From positions 1 through 64,000 of the forward strand of contig NZ_JAEPBH010000019.1 in NCBI RefSeq assembly GCF_016632365.1: a DNA stretch of 64,000 bases, in the 5' to 3' direction. The translations under genes and the position numbers were made by a program. This document shows positions 54,459 to 64,000 of the stretch, in pieces; position 1 is the stretch's first letter, and each line of letters begins with the position of its first letter. A model generated the notes under the pieces. It made no database searches. It was not told the origin of the DNA and worked only from the letters and a program-made list of their open reading frames with translations. Origin of the DNA: Tenebrionibacter intestinalis (GTDB lineage Bacteria > Pseudomonadota > Gammaproteobacteria > Enterobacterales > Enterobacteriaceae).

Positions 54459-55582
54459 TAATTAATCTCCAGTTTTGCGCGCAGGCAGCCTGCATTTTGC
54501 ATCGCCTGCAAAATGGCCATGAGATCGTTCGGGGTTGCGCCAAGGCTGTTGAGCGCGCGTACTACGCTGTTGAGGTTGGCGCTCGATTTCACCTGCTGTA
54601 GCGAACCGCCCTGCTCACGCATCGAAATATCGGTATTCGGCGTGACGGTGGTCTGGCCGCCGCCTAATGGCGTATCCGGCTGGCTTACATCGTATGAGCG
54701 ATTCACTTCCACAGTCAGATCGCCCTGAGCGATAGCGCACGAGTCAAGTACGACATTACGGTTCATCACGACGGTGCCGGTGCGTGAGTTTACAATTACG
54801 CGCGCGTCGCCGACCGGCGAGCGAATAGGGATATTTTGCATATCGGCCAGGAAACGCACCTTGCCGGCGCCGTCGCGCGGTACATAAACGCGTACGCTGC
54901 GGCCATCTTCCGGCACGGCGGTGCCGCCGCCGAAGCGGCGGTTAATTTCATCGCTGATAAGCTGCGCCAGGGTAAAGTCATCCTCGTTAAGCTGTAAATT
55001 CAGGGTGTTGCCGCTGGCGAAATCAACCGGCACTTCGCGCTCAATTATCGCGCCATTGGTAATACGCCCGCTATTGAGGTGGTTGACCTGCACGCGGTTG
55101 CCGCCTCCCTGTGCGCCGGAGCCGGAAATCAACAGGTTGCCCTGCGCCAGCGCATAAACCTGATTATCCACCCCTTTAAGCGGCGTCATCAGCAGCGTGC
55201 CGCCGCGCAGGCTTTTGGCGTTGCCCAGCGAGGAGACGACGACATCCACCTTCTGCCCGGCGCGGGAGAAGGGGGGAAGCTGGGCGGTCACCACGACGGC
55301 CGCGACATTTTTCAACTGCATATTGGTGCCTGCCGGTACGGTAATACCGAGCTGGGACAGCATGTTATTCAGGCTTTGAGTGGTAAACGGCGTTTGCATG
55401 GTCTGGTCGCCGGTGCCGTCCAGGCCCACCACCAGGCCGTAGCCGATAAGGGCGTTGCTGCGCACGCCCTGTACGGTGGCTAAATCGCGAATGCGCTCAG
55501 CCATTGCGACAGGCGCTGAAAACAGGCCCGCCGCAGCAAGGAACAGACAAAGGCACCAGCCAGGAACGGAATTCTTCATCAT
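54458..55582 (-). CDS. flgI: FlgI, flagellar P-ring protein
   Basis: 374 residues with a cleavable Sec signal ending APVAMA before [15 protein letters not shown]. The conserved [29 protein letters not shown] and [12 protein letters not shown] segments are present. It forms the peptidoglycan-level bushing and needs FlgA for assembly. The start at 55582 (MMKNSV) is chosen 8 bp after the flgH stop; a longer frame to 55648 lies inside flgH. Confidence 0.94.
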   Translation of the reverse strand: MMKNSVPGWCLCLFLAAAGLFSAPVAMAERIRDLATVQGVRSNALIGYGLVVGLDGTGDQTMQTPFTTQSLNNMLSQLGITVPAGTNMQLKNVAAVVVTAQLPPFSRAGQKVDVVVSSLGNAKSLRGGTLLMTPLKGVDNQVYALAQGNLLISGSGAQGGGNRVQVNHLNSGRITNGAIIEREVPVDFASGNTLNLQLNEDDFTLAQLISDEINRRFGGGTAVPEDGRSVRVYVPRDGAGKVRFLADMQNIPIRSPVGDARVIVNSRTGTVVMNRNVVLDSCAIAQGDLTVEVNRSYDVSQPDTPLGGGQTTVTPNTDISMREQGGSLQQVKSSANLNSVVRALNSLGATPNDLMAILQAMQNAGCLRAKLEIN

Positions 55583-55589
55583 CACATAC

Positions 55590-56342
55590 TCAGAATGGTG
55601 AAATATTAAGGAAGAAGCGCTGGAGCCAGCCCATTTGCTGCGCTTCATTAATGTAACCGTTGCCTACGTATTCGATACGCGCGTCCGCCACCTGGGTGGA
55701 GATAACGGTATTGCTGCCGCTGATCGTGCGTGGGTTCACGACGCCGGAAAAGCGGATAAATTCAGTTCCCTGATTGATAGCTATCTGTTTTTCACCCACA
55801 ACCTGAAGGTTGCCGTTCGCCAGCACCTGATGCACCGTCACGGTAATCGTGCCGCTGAAGGTATTTTTCGCCGCCGCGCCGCCGCCGCCTTTAAAGGCGT
55901 TGTCGCCGCTAACGGAAACGTCGGCGCGGCCGTTGCCAAACAGCCCGCTCATAAAGCGGGGTATAGCGTCCACCGTTAGCCCGCCAGAGCCGTTGCGCGA
56001 CGCGTTTGCCGAGGAGCTTTTGCTGGCGCTGACGTTCTCCTGCAGCACAATGGTCAGGGTATCGCCGATATTGCGCGGGCGGCGGTCTTCAAACATCGGC
56101 TGATAGCCATAATTCATCGCCTGTCCTGTCTGAAAAATGGCGCCGCTTGCGGCATTCGGCGTAACCTGGACGGGCTGCGCGGTCGTTGGGCCGTCGATCA
56201 TCGGCTTTTGCGGAATATAGGCGCAGCCGGCCAGCAGCAGGCTCAGCCCCAGCGCGGCAAGGGCGCTGAACCGGCGACGAAGCGTTGTATGGCCGCCGGC
56301 GGCGGTATTTTCAGTACAGGTTTGGGTCATGTGTTTATTCAC
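55590..56342 (-). CDS. flgH: FlgH, flagellar L-ring lipoprotein
   Basis: 250 residues from a GTG at 56342; an ATG at 56330 is an alternative. The lipobox LLLAGC puts the lipidated cysteine at C40. The body carries [33 protein letters not shown] and [20 protein letters not shown]. It forms the outer-membrane ring. The N-terminal extension before the lipobox is longer than in E. coli. Confidence 0.94.
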   Translation of the reverse strand: MNKHMTQTCTENTAAGGHTTLRRRFSALAALGLSLLLAGCAYIPQKPMIDGPTTAQPVQVTPNAASGAIFQTGQAMNYGYQPMFEDRRPRNIGDTLTIVLQENVSASKSSSANASRNGSGGLTVDAIPRFMSGLFGNGRADVSVSGDNAFKGGGGAAAKNTFSGTITVTVHQVLANGNLQVVGEKQIAINQGTEFIRFSGVVNPRTISGSNTVISTQVADARIEYVGNGYINEAQQMGWLQRFFLNISPF

Positions 56343-56390
56343 TGCGGTTACGGCTCCGCCTTCAGGCGGAGCACGGTGTGACTGGCGGCA

Positions 56391-57173
56391 TCAGAGCTGG
56401 CTCAGGCGCTGGAGCATCTGGTCAGACGTTGATACGGCTTTACTGTTAATTTCGTAGGCGCGCTGGGTCTGGATCATGTTGACCAGTTCTTCAGCGACGT
56501 TAACGTTTGACGTTTCCACGTAATTCTGCTTTAGCGTGCCGGCGCCGTTCAGGCCTGGCGTGCTTTCGTTAGGCGCGCCGGAGGCCTGCGTTTCGCGATA
56601 CAGGTTTTCGCCCAGGCTTTCCAGGCCGGAATCGTTGATGAACGTCGCAAGCGTCAGTTGGCCAACCTGCTGCGGATCGGTCTGCCCGGCGATAGTGACG
56701 CTGACGATACCGTCTTTACCGATGGTGATAGACTTTGCGTCCTGCGGCACGGTAATGGCCGGTTGGATCTGATAACCGCTGGCGGTCACCAGTTGTCCGT
56801 TCTGGTCAATCTGAAAGGAACCGTCGCGGGTATAGCCGGTGGTGCCGTCCGGCATCAGTACCTGGATAAAGCCGCTGCCGTCGATTGCTACGTCTTTACT
56901 GTTGTTGGTCTGCGTCAGGCTGCCCTGGCTGTGTATGCGTTCGGTGGCGACCGGGCGCACGCCGGTACCCAACTGTAAGCCGGAGGGAATGGTGGTCTGC
57001 TCGGATGACTGCGCGCCTGGCTGGCGCAGGGTTTGATAGAGCAGGTCTTCAAAAACGGCGCGCTGGCGCTTAAAGCCGTTAGTGCTGACGTTGGCCAGGT
57101 TGTTGGAAATAACGTCCATGTTGGTCTGCTGCGCTTCCAGCCCGGTTTTGGCAATCCATAAAGAACGGATCAT
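56391..57173 (-). CDS. flgG: FlgG, distal rod protein
   Basis: 260 residues, the standard length. It has [47 protein letters not shown] at the start and [32 protein letters not shown] at the end. It forms the distal part of the drive shaft. Confidence 0.96.
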   Translation of the reverse strand: MIRSLWIAKTGLEAQQTNMDVISNNLANVSTNGFKRQRAVFEDLLYQTLRQPGAQSSEQTTIPSGLQLGTGVRPVATERIHSQGSLTQTNNSKDVAIDGSGFIQVLMPDGTTGYTRDGSFQIDQNGQLVTASGYQIQPAITVPQDAKSITIGKDGIVSVTIAGQTDPQQVGQLTLATFINDSGLESLGENLYRETQASGAPNESTPGLNGAGTLKQNYVETSNVNVAEELVNMIQTQRAYEINSKAVSTSDQMLQRLSQL

Positions 57174-57196
57174 TGTGCTACTCCTTGTGCCCGGCG

Positions 57197-57952
57197 TTAG
57201 CCAAGGCTCAGTAATTGGTTGGCGCGTTTGGCGTTGTCGTCGATATTGGTGATGGTTTTCATCTGCATATCGAAGCTGCGCGCGTTGCTAATCATGTCCA
57301 CCATCGATTTCACCGGGCTGACGTTGCTGTCTTCAAGCGCGCCGGGTATCAGGGTTAGCGCCTGATCCTGCGGCAGTACGGCGCCACGCGCGGCGGCCGT
57401 GGCGGCGCTGACGTGAAACAGGCCGTCGTCGCCGTGGCTCAGTTCGTTGGTATCGGCGCTGACCATTTTCAGGCGGCCGACCTGCGCAATGGCGGTGGCT
57501 TCATCGCCCGCGCCCAGCGCCGAGACGGTGCCGTCTGGCGCAATAGTGATTTCCGCCTGCGGCGGTACGGTCATCGGGCCGCCGTCGCCCAGCAGCGGAT
57601 AGCCGCGCACGCTGAGCGCGCCCTGGGCGTCGATCTGGATGGCGCCATTGCGCGTATAGCCTTCAGTGCCGTCCGGCAGTTGAACCGCCAGCCAGCCGTT
57701 TTGCGGCAGCGCGACGTCAAGATTGCGGCCCGTCGGGCTGATGGTGCCCATTGTTGAATCGTGATAAGGCGTAGAGGCCGCCACCAGGGTGCGGGTTTGA
57801 ATGCTTGGGCCGTTTATCGGTACGGCGCGGTACGCCGCCAACTGGGCGCGAAAGCCGGGCGTGGAGGCGTTCGCCAGGTTATTGGACGTGACCGCCTGCT
57901 TTTCCAGCGCCGCCGAAGCGGCGCTCAGCGCGGTATAAATAGCGCGATCCAT
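57197..57952 (-). CDS. flgF: FlgF, proximal rod protein
   Basis: 251 residues. The N-terminus is [37 protein letters not shown], the C-terminus [36 protein letters not shown]. It lies between flgE and flgG with short gaps in the rod-hook operon. Confidence 0.95.
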   Translation of the reverse strand: MDRAIYTALSAASAALEKQAVTSNNLANASTPGFRAQLAAYRAVPINGPSIQTRTLVAASTPYHDSTMGTISPTGRNLDVALPQNGWLAVQLPDGTEGYTRNGAIQIDAQGALSVRGYPLLGDGGPMTVPPQAEITIAPDGTVSALGAGDEATAIAQVGRLKMVSADTNELSHGDDGLFHVSAATAAARGAVLPQDQALTLIPGALEDSNVSPVKSMVDMISNARSFDMQMKTITNIDDNAKRANQLLSLG

Positions 57953-57964
57953 GAATGCCTACCC

Positions 57965-59188
57965 TTAGCGCAGGTTAACCAGCGTCTGTAGAATTTCAGA
58001 CTGGGTTTTAATGGTTTGGGCGTTGGACTGGTAGTTACGCTGGTAAACAATCATATTCACCATTTCCGCGCCCAGATCCACGTTAGAGGCTTCCAGTTTG
58101 CCGCCGTTCAGTGTGCCGAGGTTGCCGGTGCCGGAGATGCCGACAGACGGCTGACCGGACTGCGGCGTTTCGGTCCAGCAGTTGTTGCCGGCAGAGGACA
58201 GGCCGCCCGGGTTGGTGAAGTTCGCCAGCACAACCTGGCCCAATAGCTGCTTCTGGCCGTTGGAGTAGGTGGCGATGATTTGACCGTTATCGCCGACGGA
58301 GTAGCCGTTCATCAGGCCCGGCGGGAAGCCGTTAGTGCTGGGGCTGTCCATTGTGGTTTCGGTGGCCTGCTGGGTCATACCGTCCATATCCAGCGCGAAA
58401 TCCAGCGCCTCAGCGCCGTTGTATGCGGCGCTTGCCACATTCAGTTGCGCCGGGTTGGTCGTCAGTTGGCCGGAAGGATCGAAATTCAGCGTTGTTTCGC
58501 CGTACTGCGGGGTGTCGCCGTTCATAACGGGCGCGGTGGTGTCGCTGCTGTAAGCTTTCCACTCATTGGCGCCGGTTTTTACGAAGTAAACGTTAATGGT
58601 GTGCTTGTTGCCCAGGCTGTCGTAAGCATCAACCTGCGTCACGGAGTTATAAGTCTTGCTGTCAGACGGGTCGAACGGGTGTTCGGTCTGGTCGATGGCG
58701 CTGTCTTCCGAGTTCAGGTTGCCTTTCATTGTGCCGCTGGTAGAGGCGCTGGCCGGCATCTGGCCGGTTGGGATCTGAATTGGGCCAACGGGGGCGCCGG
58801 CTTCAATGGTCGGCGGAGTGCCGGTGGCCTGGTAGCCGTTCAGATACATGCCCTGGTTATTGATGATAAAACCATTTTCGTCTTTCTGGAACTGGCCGTT
58901 ACGGCTGTAAAACGTGCGGCCCGCGTCGTCGGTCAGGCGGAAAAAACCGTTACCGGAAATCCCCATATCCAGGCTGCTTGCGCCCTGGCCCAGTACGCCG
59001 TCCGTAAAATTCTGGTTCACGCCTGCGACGGTAACGCCCATCCCGATCTGGGAACCGGCGAATACGTCCGCAAAGGCGATAGAGCCGGATTTAAAGCCCA
59101 CGGTTTGGGAGTTTGCGATGTTGTTACCCACGACGTCGAGCGCCTGTGAGGCGGCGTTCAGGCCGCTAAGACCCTGTGAAAAACTCAT
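57965..59188 (-). CDS. flgE: FlgE, hook protein
   Basis: 407 residues from ATG at 59188 (MSFSQGLSGLNAASQALDVVGNNIANSQTVGFKSG). The C-terminus is LGAEMVNMIVYQRNYQSNAQTIKTQSEILQTLVNLR. It polymerises into the universal joint. The frame continues upstream to 59275, but that part lies in flgD's 3' region and is rejected; AGGAAACAAT precedes the chosen ATG. Confidence 0.96.
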   Translation of the reverse strand: MSFSQGLSGLNAASQALDVVGNNIANSQTVGFKSGSIAFADVFAGSQIGMGVTVAGVNQNFTDGVLGQGASSLDMGISGNGFFRLTDDAGRTFYSRNGQFQKDENGFIINNQGMYLNGYQATGTPPTIEAGAPVGPIQIPTGQMPASASTSGTMKGNLNSEDSAIDQTEHPFDPSDSKTYNSVTQVDAYDSLGNKHTINVYFVKTGANEWKAYSSDTTAPVMNGDTPQYGETTLNFDPSGQLTTNPAQLNVASAAYNGAEALDFALDMDGMTQQATETTMDSPSTNGFPPGLMNGYSVGDNGQIIATYSNGQKQLLGQVVLANFTNPGGLSSAGNNCWTETPQSGQPSVGISGTGNLGTLNGGKLEASNVDLGAEMVNMIVYQRNYQSNAQTIKTQSEILQTLVNLR

Positions 59189-59225
59189 AATTGTTTCCTG
59201 TGAACGAAATGAAAAACGGTAAAAA

Positions 59226-59951
59226 TTATTCGACCATATAAACCATGCCGAGGGTGGCCGTGCCTTCAAGGCCAAGCTGGAGTACGGCGCCCGACTGAGT
59301 AAAGGAGACGGCTTCCACCTTCGCCGACTTCAGCGCCACAATGTCCGGCGATGCGCCGTCTGCGTTTTTGGCGTTAAAGGTAACGTTGAATTGGGTATCG
59401 TCGGCAGGCGGACCAGGCTGAACATTTTTCAGATCGTCCAGCGTGAATTTGTGAACGCCCGCTTTGACATCTTTCAGTTCGCCGGTGTAGGCATGGCCTG
59501 CGCTGTCGGTAAGCGTTACGGTGACCGTTTGAGCATCGCTGCCCAGCGAGAATCCGAAAACTTTGTTGCCGTCTTTGCTGGTGGAAACCGTAGGGTCGCC
59601 CTCAATCATGACGGTGCGGCCAACCCAGTCGGACGCGCTCATTTGCTGCATACTGGTCACCAGCATACCGACTGATTCCACGGTGGAGTTCAGGTTCTGG
59701 ACGCCTGCGGCGGTCTGAAACTGGGCCAACTGCGACGTGAGCTGGTTGTTATCCATCGGGTTGGTCGGATCCTGGTTTTGCATCTGGGTAATAAGCAGCG
59801 TCATAAAATTATTCAGCAGCTCGTCGGCGGTGTTGCCCAGTGAGTTGCCAGACGTGGCTGTTGCCGAAGAGGCATCCCTGGTCGTTGTATCAGCAGAGGT
59901 TTTCGTCGCGCCCTGCGTGCTGGCGGAGGTCATTACGGGTGAAATAGACAT
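59226..59951 (-). CDS. flgD: FlgD, hook cap/scaffold protein
   Basis: 241 residues. Conserved region LLNNFMTLLITQMQNQDPTNPMDNNQLTSQLAQFQTAAGVQNLN is followed by tudor-like and Fn3-like domains ending LGMVYMVE. It caps the growing hook. AGGAAGCC precedes the ATG. Confidence 0.95.
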   Translation of the reverse strand: MSISPVMTSASTQGATKTSADTTTRDASSATATSGNSLGNTADELLNNFMTLLITQMQNQDPTNPMDNNQLTSQLAQFQTAAGVQNLNSTVESVGMLVTSMQQMSASDWVGRTVMIEGDPTVSTSKDGNKVFGFSLGSDAQTVTVTLTDSAGHAYTGELKDVKAGVHKFTLDDLKNVQPGPPADDTQFNVTFNAKNADGASPDIVALKSAKVEAVSFTQSGAVLQLGLEGTATLGMVYMVE

Positions 59952-59975
59952 GAATGGCTTCCTTTATTACAGCCG

Positions 59976-60380
59976 TTACTGGCCGAGGCTTAGCGTCTTT
60001 AACATCAGCGATTTGGCGGTGTTCATCACCTCCACGTTCGCCTGGTAGCTGCGTGAGGCGGAAATGGTGTTAACCATCTCGCTCATGACGTCGACATTTG
60101 GCATGCGCACGTAGCCGCTGCCGTCCGCCATTGGATTGCCCGGATCGTAAACCATGCGGTCTGGCGCGCTGCTTTCCACCACGTCTGCCACTTTAACGCC
60201 GCCCACTTCCTGGCCCGGCGCGCCGTTAACCTGGAAAATGACCTGGCGGGCGCGGTATGGCTGGCCGTCCGGCCCCGCTACGCTGTCGGCGTTCGCCATG
60301 TTGCTGGCGCTAACGTTCAGGCGCTGGGACTGCGCCGCCAGGGCTGAGCCTGAAATATCAAAAATGCTGAAAACTGACAT
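59976..60380 (-). CDS. flgC: FlgC, proximal rod protein
   Basis: 134 residues, standard length. [33 protein letters not shown] at the start and [40 protein letters not shown] at the end are family signatures. Confidence 0.96.
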   Translation of the reverse strand: MSVFSIFDISGSALAAQSQRLNVSASNMANADSVAGPDGQPYRARQVIFQVNGAPGQEVGGVKVADVVESSAPDRMVYDPGNPMADGSGYVRMPNVDVMSEMVNTISASRSYQANVEVMNTAKSLMLKTLSLGQ

Positions 60381-60387
60381 CGTTAAA

Positions 60388-60804
60388 TTATCCCTGGTTC
60401 ATTACGGTCATCATGCCTTTGATGCGTGAGTTCATCATTGTCAGGCTGGTCTGATACTTCACGCTGTTGTCAGCGAAATTCACCCTTTCCCGGTCCATAT
60501 CGACCGTGTTGCCATCGGCGCTTGGCTGATCGGGAATGCGGTAAAGCAACTGATGTTCCAGATGAGCTGGGGCGGTGGCCGGAATATGGCCGCTGGACGT
60601 CAGATTCAGCGACAGTGCGCCGCCTGCGGCGGCACGCCCTTTCTCAACGGCGTTTTTCAGCTCGGCTGAAAAATCAATATCGCGCGCCTGGTAGCCTGGG
60701 GTATCGCTGTTGGCGATATTGGCGGCGAGGATTTCCTGGCGCTGCGCCAGCAAATTCAGGGCTTCCTTCTGGAAATTCAGGTGGCTGTCTAATTTATCGA
60801 GCAT
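60388..60804 (-). CDS. flgB: FlgB, proximal rod protein
   Basis: 138 residues. The N-terminus [37 protein letters not shown] and C-terminus [31 protein letters not shown] are typical. It is the first gene of flgBCDEFGHIJ, divergent from flgA across 217 bp that should contain the FlhDC-dependent class II promoters for both directions. Confidence 0.96.
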   Translation of the reverse strand: MLDKLDSHLNFQKEALNLLAQRQEILAANIANSDTPGYQARDIDFSAELKNAVEKGRAAAGGALSLNLTSSGHIPATAPAHLEHQLLYRIPDQPSADGNTVDMDRERVNFADNSVKYQTSLTMMNSRIKGMMTVMNQG

Positions 60805-61021
60805 GTCTCCTCCAGCTCTCCTGGTTTCATGAGGCGGCTATTTTAAAACCGAATGGCAAAAGGCTATCCGGCGAATAAGGGCAAAAACTTTGGTTATTTG
60901 TCCCCTTAACCTGGCTAAATTTTCTATAGACTGGCGTCCTGTAAAAATGTGAAGGTGTTTTCGCGCAGGAGGAACGCTGCGCTGTGCGGGCGCCTCGTAA
61001 CTGGCTGACTCAGAGAGAACT

Positions 61022-61690
61022 ATGCTGTTATCCGTTCGTGTTCGTATTGCTGCCGTCGGTTTCGTACTGATAAGCGGCGCGGCCTTTGCACAGGGCGGCG
61101 GTCTGGCGGCGCAAATTGAAGCGCAGCTTGACGCGCGCCAGGCTGATAAGGGCATTACGCATAAAGTCACCATTAAAACGCCGCAGGCGCAGTGGCCTGA
61201 TTGCCCGCGTCCGGCGCTTACGCTGCCGGACAATAACCGGCTGACAGGTAACATGAGCGTGGGCGTGCAGTGCGCCCGCAGGCAGTTTCTACAGGTAACG
61301 GTGGATGCCGAAGGGCGCTACTGGGTAGCGCGGCAGGTTATTGCGGCGGGTAGCGCGATTTCACGCAACCAGATTGCCCAGCAGCGCGGCTCGCTGAGTA
61401 AATTACCCGCAAGCCTGGTTTTCAACCCGCAGGAAATTGTCGGTAGCGTAGCAGTGCGCACGCTTAACCCCGGCCAGCCTATCGTTGCCGGCCAGTTGCG
61501 AAAGCCGTGGGTGATTAAAACGGGTGATGAAGTTGACGTTATTATCAGCGGCGAGGGGTTTCGTATTCGCAGTAAAGGCCGGGCTACGACGAATGCGGCG
61601 GCGAACAGGCTCGTGCGGGTTCGCATGGCGTCCGGGCAGTTGGTGACCGGGCGCGTGGACGCCAGCGGCGTTGTGGTTGTGGAGTCGTAG
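61022..61690 (+). CDS. flgA: FlgA, P-ring assembly chaperone
   Basis: 222 residues with a Sec signal ending GAAFA before QGGG. The periplasmic SAF-type domain is seen in VARQVIAAGSAISRNQIAQQRGSLSKLPASLV and GEGFRIRSKGRATTNAAANRLVRVRMASGQLVTGRVDASGVV. It assists FlgI assembly into the P ring. The start has only a weak AGAGAG ribosome site. Confidence 0.94.
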   Translation: MLLSVRVRIAAVGFVLISGAAFAQGGGLAAQIEAQLDARQADKGITHKVTIKTPQAQWPDCPRPALTLPDNNRLTGNMSVGVQCARRQFLQVTVDAEGRYWVARQVIAAGSAISRNQIAQQRGSLSKLPASLVFNPQEIVGSVAVRTLNPGQPIVAGQLRKPWVIKTGDEVDVIISGEGFRIRSKGRATTNAAANRLVRVRMASGQLVTGRVDASGVVVVES

Positions 61691-61722
61691 CGGCAATGTC
61701 GTAAAAAAATGTAAAAAAAGAC

Positions 61723-61749
61723 GCAAGTCATTTTCGGCGGCGCCGATAT
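61723..61749 (+). promoter_or_regulatory. FliA-type promoter of flgMN
   Basis: A -10 of GCCGATAT (seven of eight) lies 55 bp before flgM. The -35 GCAAGTCA is weak, about 11-12 bp upstream. A FliA promoter for flgM is known in enterics and closes the sigma/anti-sigma feedback loop. Confidence 0.65.
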
Positions 61750-61803
61750 AACGTGTAACAACGGAAAATAAGCCGTCTCATTTAAAAGATTGTTGAGGTT
61801 GCT

Positions 61804-62097
61804 ATGAGCATTGAACGTACTCTTTCTACTCAGCCAGTGGCGACCACGGGTTCAGTACAAACGACAATGAACGACGCCAAAGGCGTACGTGAAGCGTCCA
61901 CGCCCCGCACGGGCGGCCAGGTGAAGTCTGGTACGCAGGTTACCATTAGCGATGCATCCCGCCAGATGGCCGGCAGCAGCGATATCGATATGGCGCGCGT
62001 GACGCAGATTAAAGATGCGATTGCCCGTGGCGAGCTGCATCTTGATGCCGAAAAAATTGCCGATGCGCTGCTGGCTGATAACGCATTTTTCGAATAA
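61804..62097 (+). CDS. flgM: FlgM, anti-sigma-28 factor
   Basis: 97 residues. A flexible N-terminus (MSIERTLSTQPVATTG) is followed by the FliA-binding C-terminus (VTISDASRQMAG...DMARVTQIKDAIARGELHLDAEKIADALLADNAFFE). It blocks FliA until it is exported through the completed hook. Confidence 0.95.
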   Translation: MSIERTLSTQPVATTGSVQTTMNDAKGVREASTPRTGGQVKSGTQVTISDASRQMAGSSDIDMARVTQIKDAIARGELHLDAEKIADALLADNAFFE

Positions 62098-62118
62098 TTA
62101 ATTGTCATTAAAGGTATT

Positions 62119-62562
62119 ATGGAAAATTTAGTAACTATTCTGGAGAAAATGCACGCGGCCCTTTGCGAGCTTGAGGTTACGCTGCAGGATGAGAACGCGC
62201 AGCTTAGCGGTTCGCAGATAGACCCGGTTTCGCTTCAGGTGGTTACCGATAAAAAGAGTAGCCTGCTGGCTGCGCTGGCGCATCATGACGCCTGTCGTCA
62301 GGAAGAAGAAGCGGTTAAGCGCGTACGCGCGCCTTATGAAGGCAACAGCGATCTGTCAATGCGCTGGCAACAGATTCATCAGTTAACGGTGAGACTGAGC
62401 GAACTGAATCAGCGCAGCGGCCTGCTTCTGGAAAAACAGCAGGAAAACGTCAGGCAGTTACAGAGCGTGATGAATAAGACGCGCGTAGGACAAATGGTTT
62501 ACGGCTCTGACGGCCAGTCGCGCAACGGGGCAGGAAACCGATCGCTGAATATTAATGTTTGA
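62119..62562 (+). CDS. flgN: FlgN, FlgK/FlgL export chaperone
   Basis: 147 residues, helical, 21 bp after flgM. It has the conserved start MENLVTILEKMHAALCELEVTLQDENAQL and LSELNQRSGLLLEKQQENVRQL. It escorts the junction proteins FlgK and FlgL to export. Confidence 0.92.
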   Translation: MENLVTILEKMHAALCELEVTLQDENAQLSGSQIDPVSLQVVTDKKSSLLAALAHHDACRQEEEAVKRVRAPYEGNSDLSMRWQQIHQLTVRLSELNQRSGLLLEKQQENVRQLQSVMNKTRVGQMVYGSDGQSRNGAGNRSLNINV

Positions 62563-63214
62563 AGCATAAACAGTAGCCTCATTAAATATAAGGTTGAATG
62601 TTCATATATTATTTTTTTTCGATTGTTAACAGCATTATTGATATAGATCAATAATGCCTGTCAGGAGTAAAAAATAAGCAGGTTTTTTTGTTATCAAAGA
62701 CGTTTGAAATTATTTTTTGAGGATTTACTTATACAAAATTACGGCGCGCTGTCGCATTTTTTAATTTATTCGCGCTGAAGCTGTTTTACGTAACCCCCAT
62801 AAATAAATACATTTCTTTACTTTAACGGAAGCGCTCCGGCAATCGTTATCTCTGTTTTTATGTTAGGAATTTTCCTAAGGTGCTGTTATTTTGCGTTATT
62901 TCCGCCTGTTGTGGACATTATCGATTTTTATAAAATTTTTTGAAAAATTTCACGTTGTGTAATCTCATTTTCCCCGGTTTTTGCTCTAATCCCGCGCCAT
63001 TCCTCACTTTTTTAGCGATCTGCAAATATTGTAAAAAACATACAAAATTAAAATTGATCAATATTGTTGTTAACACAATAATACCTCCGAAGTACACCGG
63101 CTTTGTTATTTGTTAAACATGTGATTACAGTGTTAATAAGTAAATACTCATTGTTAATGAGTCAAGGCTTAGCTTGTTTTTCCGCACTGTTTTATTTCTG
63201 GCACATTATTAACT
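62563..63214 (+). promoter_or_regulatory. flhDC upstream regulatory region
   Basis: 650 bp of AT-rich DNA with no gene, as expected for the heavily regulated flagellar master promoter. It holds the RcsAB-like palindrome at 62863-62878, a possible CRP site TGTGATTACAGTGTTA at 63119-63134 (one good half), and a TTGATCAATATTG inverted repeat near 63055. The promoter itself was not fixed. Confidence 0.6.
62863..62878. promoter_or_regulatory. RcsAB-box-like palindrome before flhDC
   Basis: TTAGGAATTTTCCTAA has perfect 7-bp arms (TTAGGAA/TTCCTAA) and contains TAGGAATTTTCCTA, close to the RcsAB box that represses flhDC in E. coli. Confidence 0.6.
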
Positions 63215-63565
63215 ATGAATATCGATAAACAGCTCCAGAGCATCCATAATATTAATCTGACTTATCTACTCCTTGCGCAACGCTTAATAATGGAAGATGA
63301 CATTGCCGCCAGTTTCAGGCTGGGGCTGAGCGAGTCGATGATTACCACGCTGAAAGATCTGTCGCTTTCACAACTGATTAAACTCTCTACCACTAATCAG
63401 CTTATTTGTCGGCTTCGTTTTGATGAAGAAGGCGTGATTGACCGCCTGACCAAAGAATCACGTATTGACGGGCTTCAGCAAATTCACGCCGGCATTCTGC
63501 TTTCCACCGATCTGCTCAGCACCCTGACAGAACCTGAAATGCCTGCTTCAAAGAGAATGTCCTGA
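63215..63565 (+). CDS. flhD: FlhD, flagellar master regulator subunit
   Basis: 116 residues, helical. The conserved [28 protein letters not shown] and [13 protein letters not shown] (with the disulfide-region Cys) and [13 protein letters not shown] segments are clear. With FlhC it forms the D4C2 activator of class II flagellar genes. No strong ribosome site precedes the ATG, as in related species. Confidence 0.93.
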   Translation: MNIDKQLQSIHNINLTYLLLAQRLIMEDDIAASFRLGLSESMITTLKDLSLSQLIKLSTTNQLICRLRFDEEGVIDRLTKESRIDGLQQIHAGILLSTDLLSTLTEPEMPASKRMS

Positions 63566-63566
63566 T

Positions 63567-64000
63567 ATGTGTGAAAAAAGCATTCTCCGTGAGATTCAGG
63601 ATATTCAACTGGCGATGGAGCTGATTTCTCTCGGCGCGCGCCTGCAAATTCTTGAAAGCGAAACCAGCCTCAGCCGCGGACGCCTCCTTAAGCTTTACAA
63701 GGAACTGCGCGGCTCGCCGCCGCCGAAAGGAATGCTGCCGTTTTCGGTAGACTGGTTTATGGCATGGGAGCAGAACATCCACTCATCCATGTTCTACAAC
63801 ATCTATCTTTATCTGCTGAAAACAGACAAATGTCGCCCGATTGAAGCCGTTATTAAAGCCTATCGCCTCTATCTGGAGCAGTGCCCGCCGCATAATCCGG
63901 GCGAAGAGCCGGTACTGGGCCTGACCCGCGCCTGGACGCTGCTGCGTTTTATTGACAGCGGTATGCTCGATCGCACGGAATGCACCTGCTGTAAGGGCGC
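63567..64000 (+). CDS. flhC: FlhC, flagellar master regulator subunit (cut by window end)
   Basis: The first 144 codons are visible, starting [27 protein letters not shown] one base after the flhD stop. DNA-binding and dimer segments ([35 protein letters not shown]) are present, and the first two zinc-ligand cysteines appear in CTCCKG at the edge. The remaining C-terminal zinc-site part lies outside the window. Confidence 0.93.
   Translation, partial: MCEKSILREIQDIQLAMELISLGARLQILESETSLSRGRLLKLYKELRGSPPPKGMLPFSVDWFMAWEQNIHSSMFYNIYLYLLKTDKCRPIEAVIKAYRLYLEQCPPHNPGEEPVLGLTRAWTLLRFIDSGMLDRTECTCCKG

Noticed and set aside
58280..59149. 289-codon open frame on the plus strand
   Set aside because: It is the antisense shadow of flgE in GC-rich DNA and has no recognisable domain.

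Overview
The window is chromosomal DNA from a member of the Enterobacteriaceae. The products and gene order at the left (mobAB, yihD, srkA, dsbA, yihG, polA, spf, yihA, csrC, yihI, hemN, yshB, glnG, glnL, glnA, typA) match the E. coli/Salmonella polA-glnA region closely, including the small RNAs Spot 42 and CsrC. I cannot name the genus with confidence. No cas genes, rRNA or tRNA are visible.

Layout. (1) 1-17.8 kb is conserved core: molybdenum cofactor guanylylation (with MobA and MobB fused in one frame), stress kinase SrkA, periplasmic oxidase DsbA, DNA polymerase I, ribosome-assembly GTPase EngB, Der modulator YihI, anaerobic haem synthesis, the Ntr nitrogen operon with its NtrC and sigma-54 sites, and the GTPase BipA. 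(2) 18-23.3 kb carries a yidL/yidKJHG block: an AraC regulator, sodium:solute symporter, sulfatase and two small membrane proteins. (3) 23.3-30.5 kb is poorly conserved and AT-rich. It encodes small orphan proteins, a predicted lipoprotein and a 1265-residue exported coiled-coil protein ending in an FkpA-like domain. (4) 30.6-37 kb is srfABC, followed by a decayed type I-F-like CRISPR remnant. (5) 37.5-64 kb is a flagellar supercluster: an MCP, fliA, fliC, fliDST, then flgLKJIHGFEDCB, flgA, flgMN and flhDC, the last gene cut by the right edge. FliA-type promoters recur before mcp, fliC, fliD, flgK and flgM, and one very good match lies in the long gap before srfA.

The flagellar cluster is interrupted between fliT and flgL (44.2-50.7 kb) by AT-rich accessory DNA holding two peptide systems. 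The first is a tightly packed, apparently undescribed RiPP-like operon on the minus strand: a 24-codon peptide ending in NYDFNSVAW, an S-adenosylmethionine-decarboxylase-like pyruvoyl enzyme with intact catalytic residues, a HemN-like radical SAM enzyme, a cytochrome P450 with an altered I-helix, and an MFS exporter. The four enzyme and transporter genes overlap or almost touch, and a hairpin separates the peptide from the enzymes. The second is a two-gene microcin N-like bacteriocin (immunity then structural gene) behind a near-consensus Fur box. It has no exporter genes in the window, and an IS3-type transposase tail lies beside it.

The best candidate for a new system is the 44.8-49.1 kb peptide/AdoMetDC-like/radical SAM/P450/MFS operon. 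Functional statements about its product are inference. Family assignments rest on motifs read directly from the sequence and on recalled family sequences; no database search was run.
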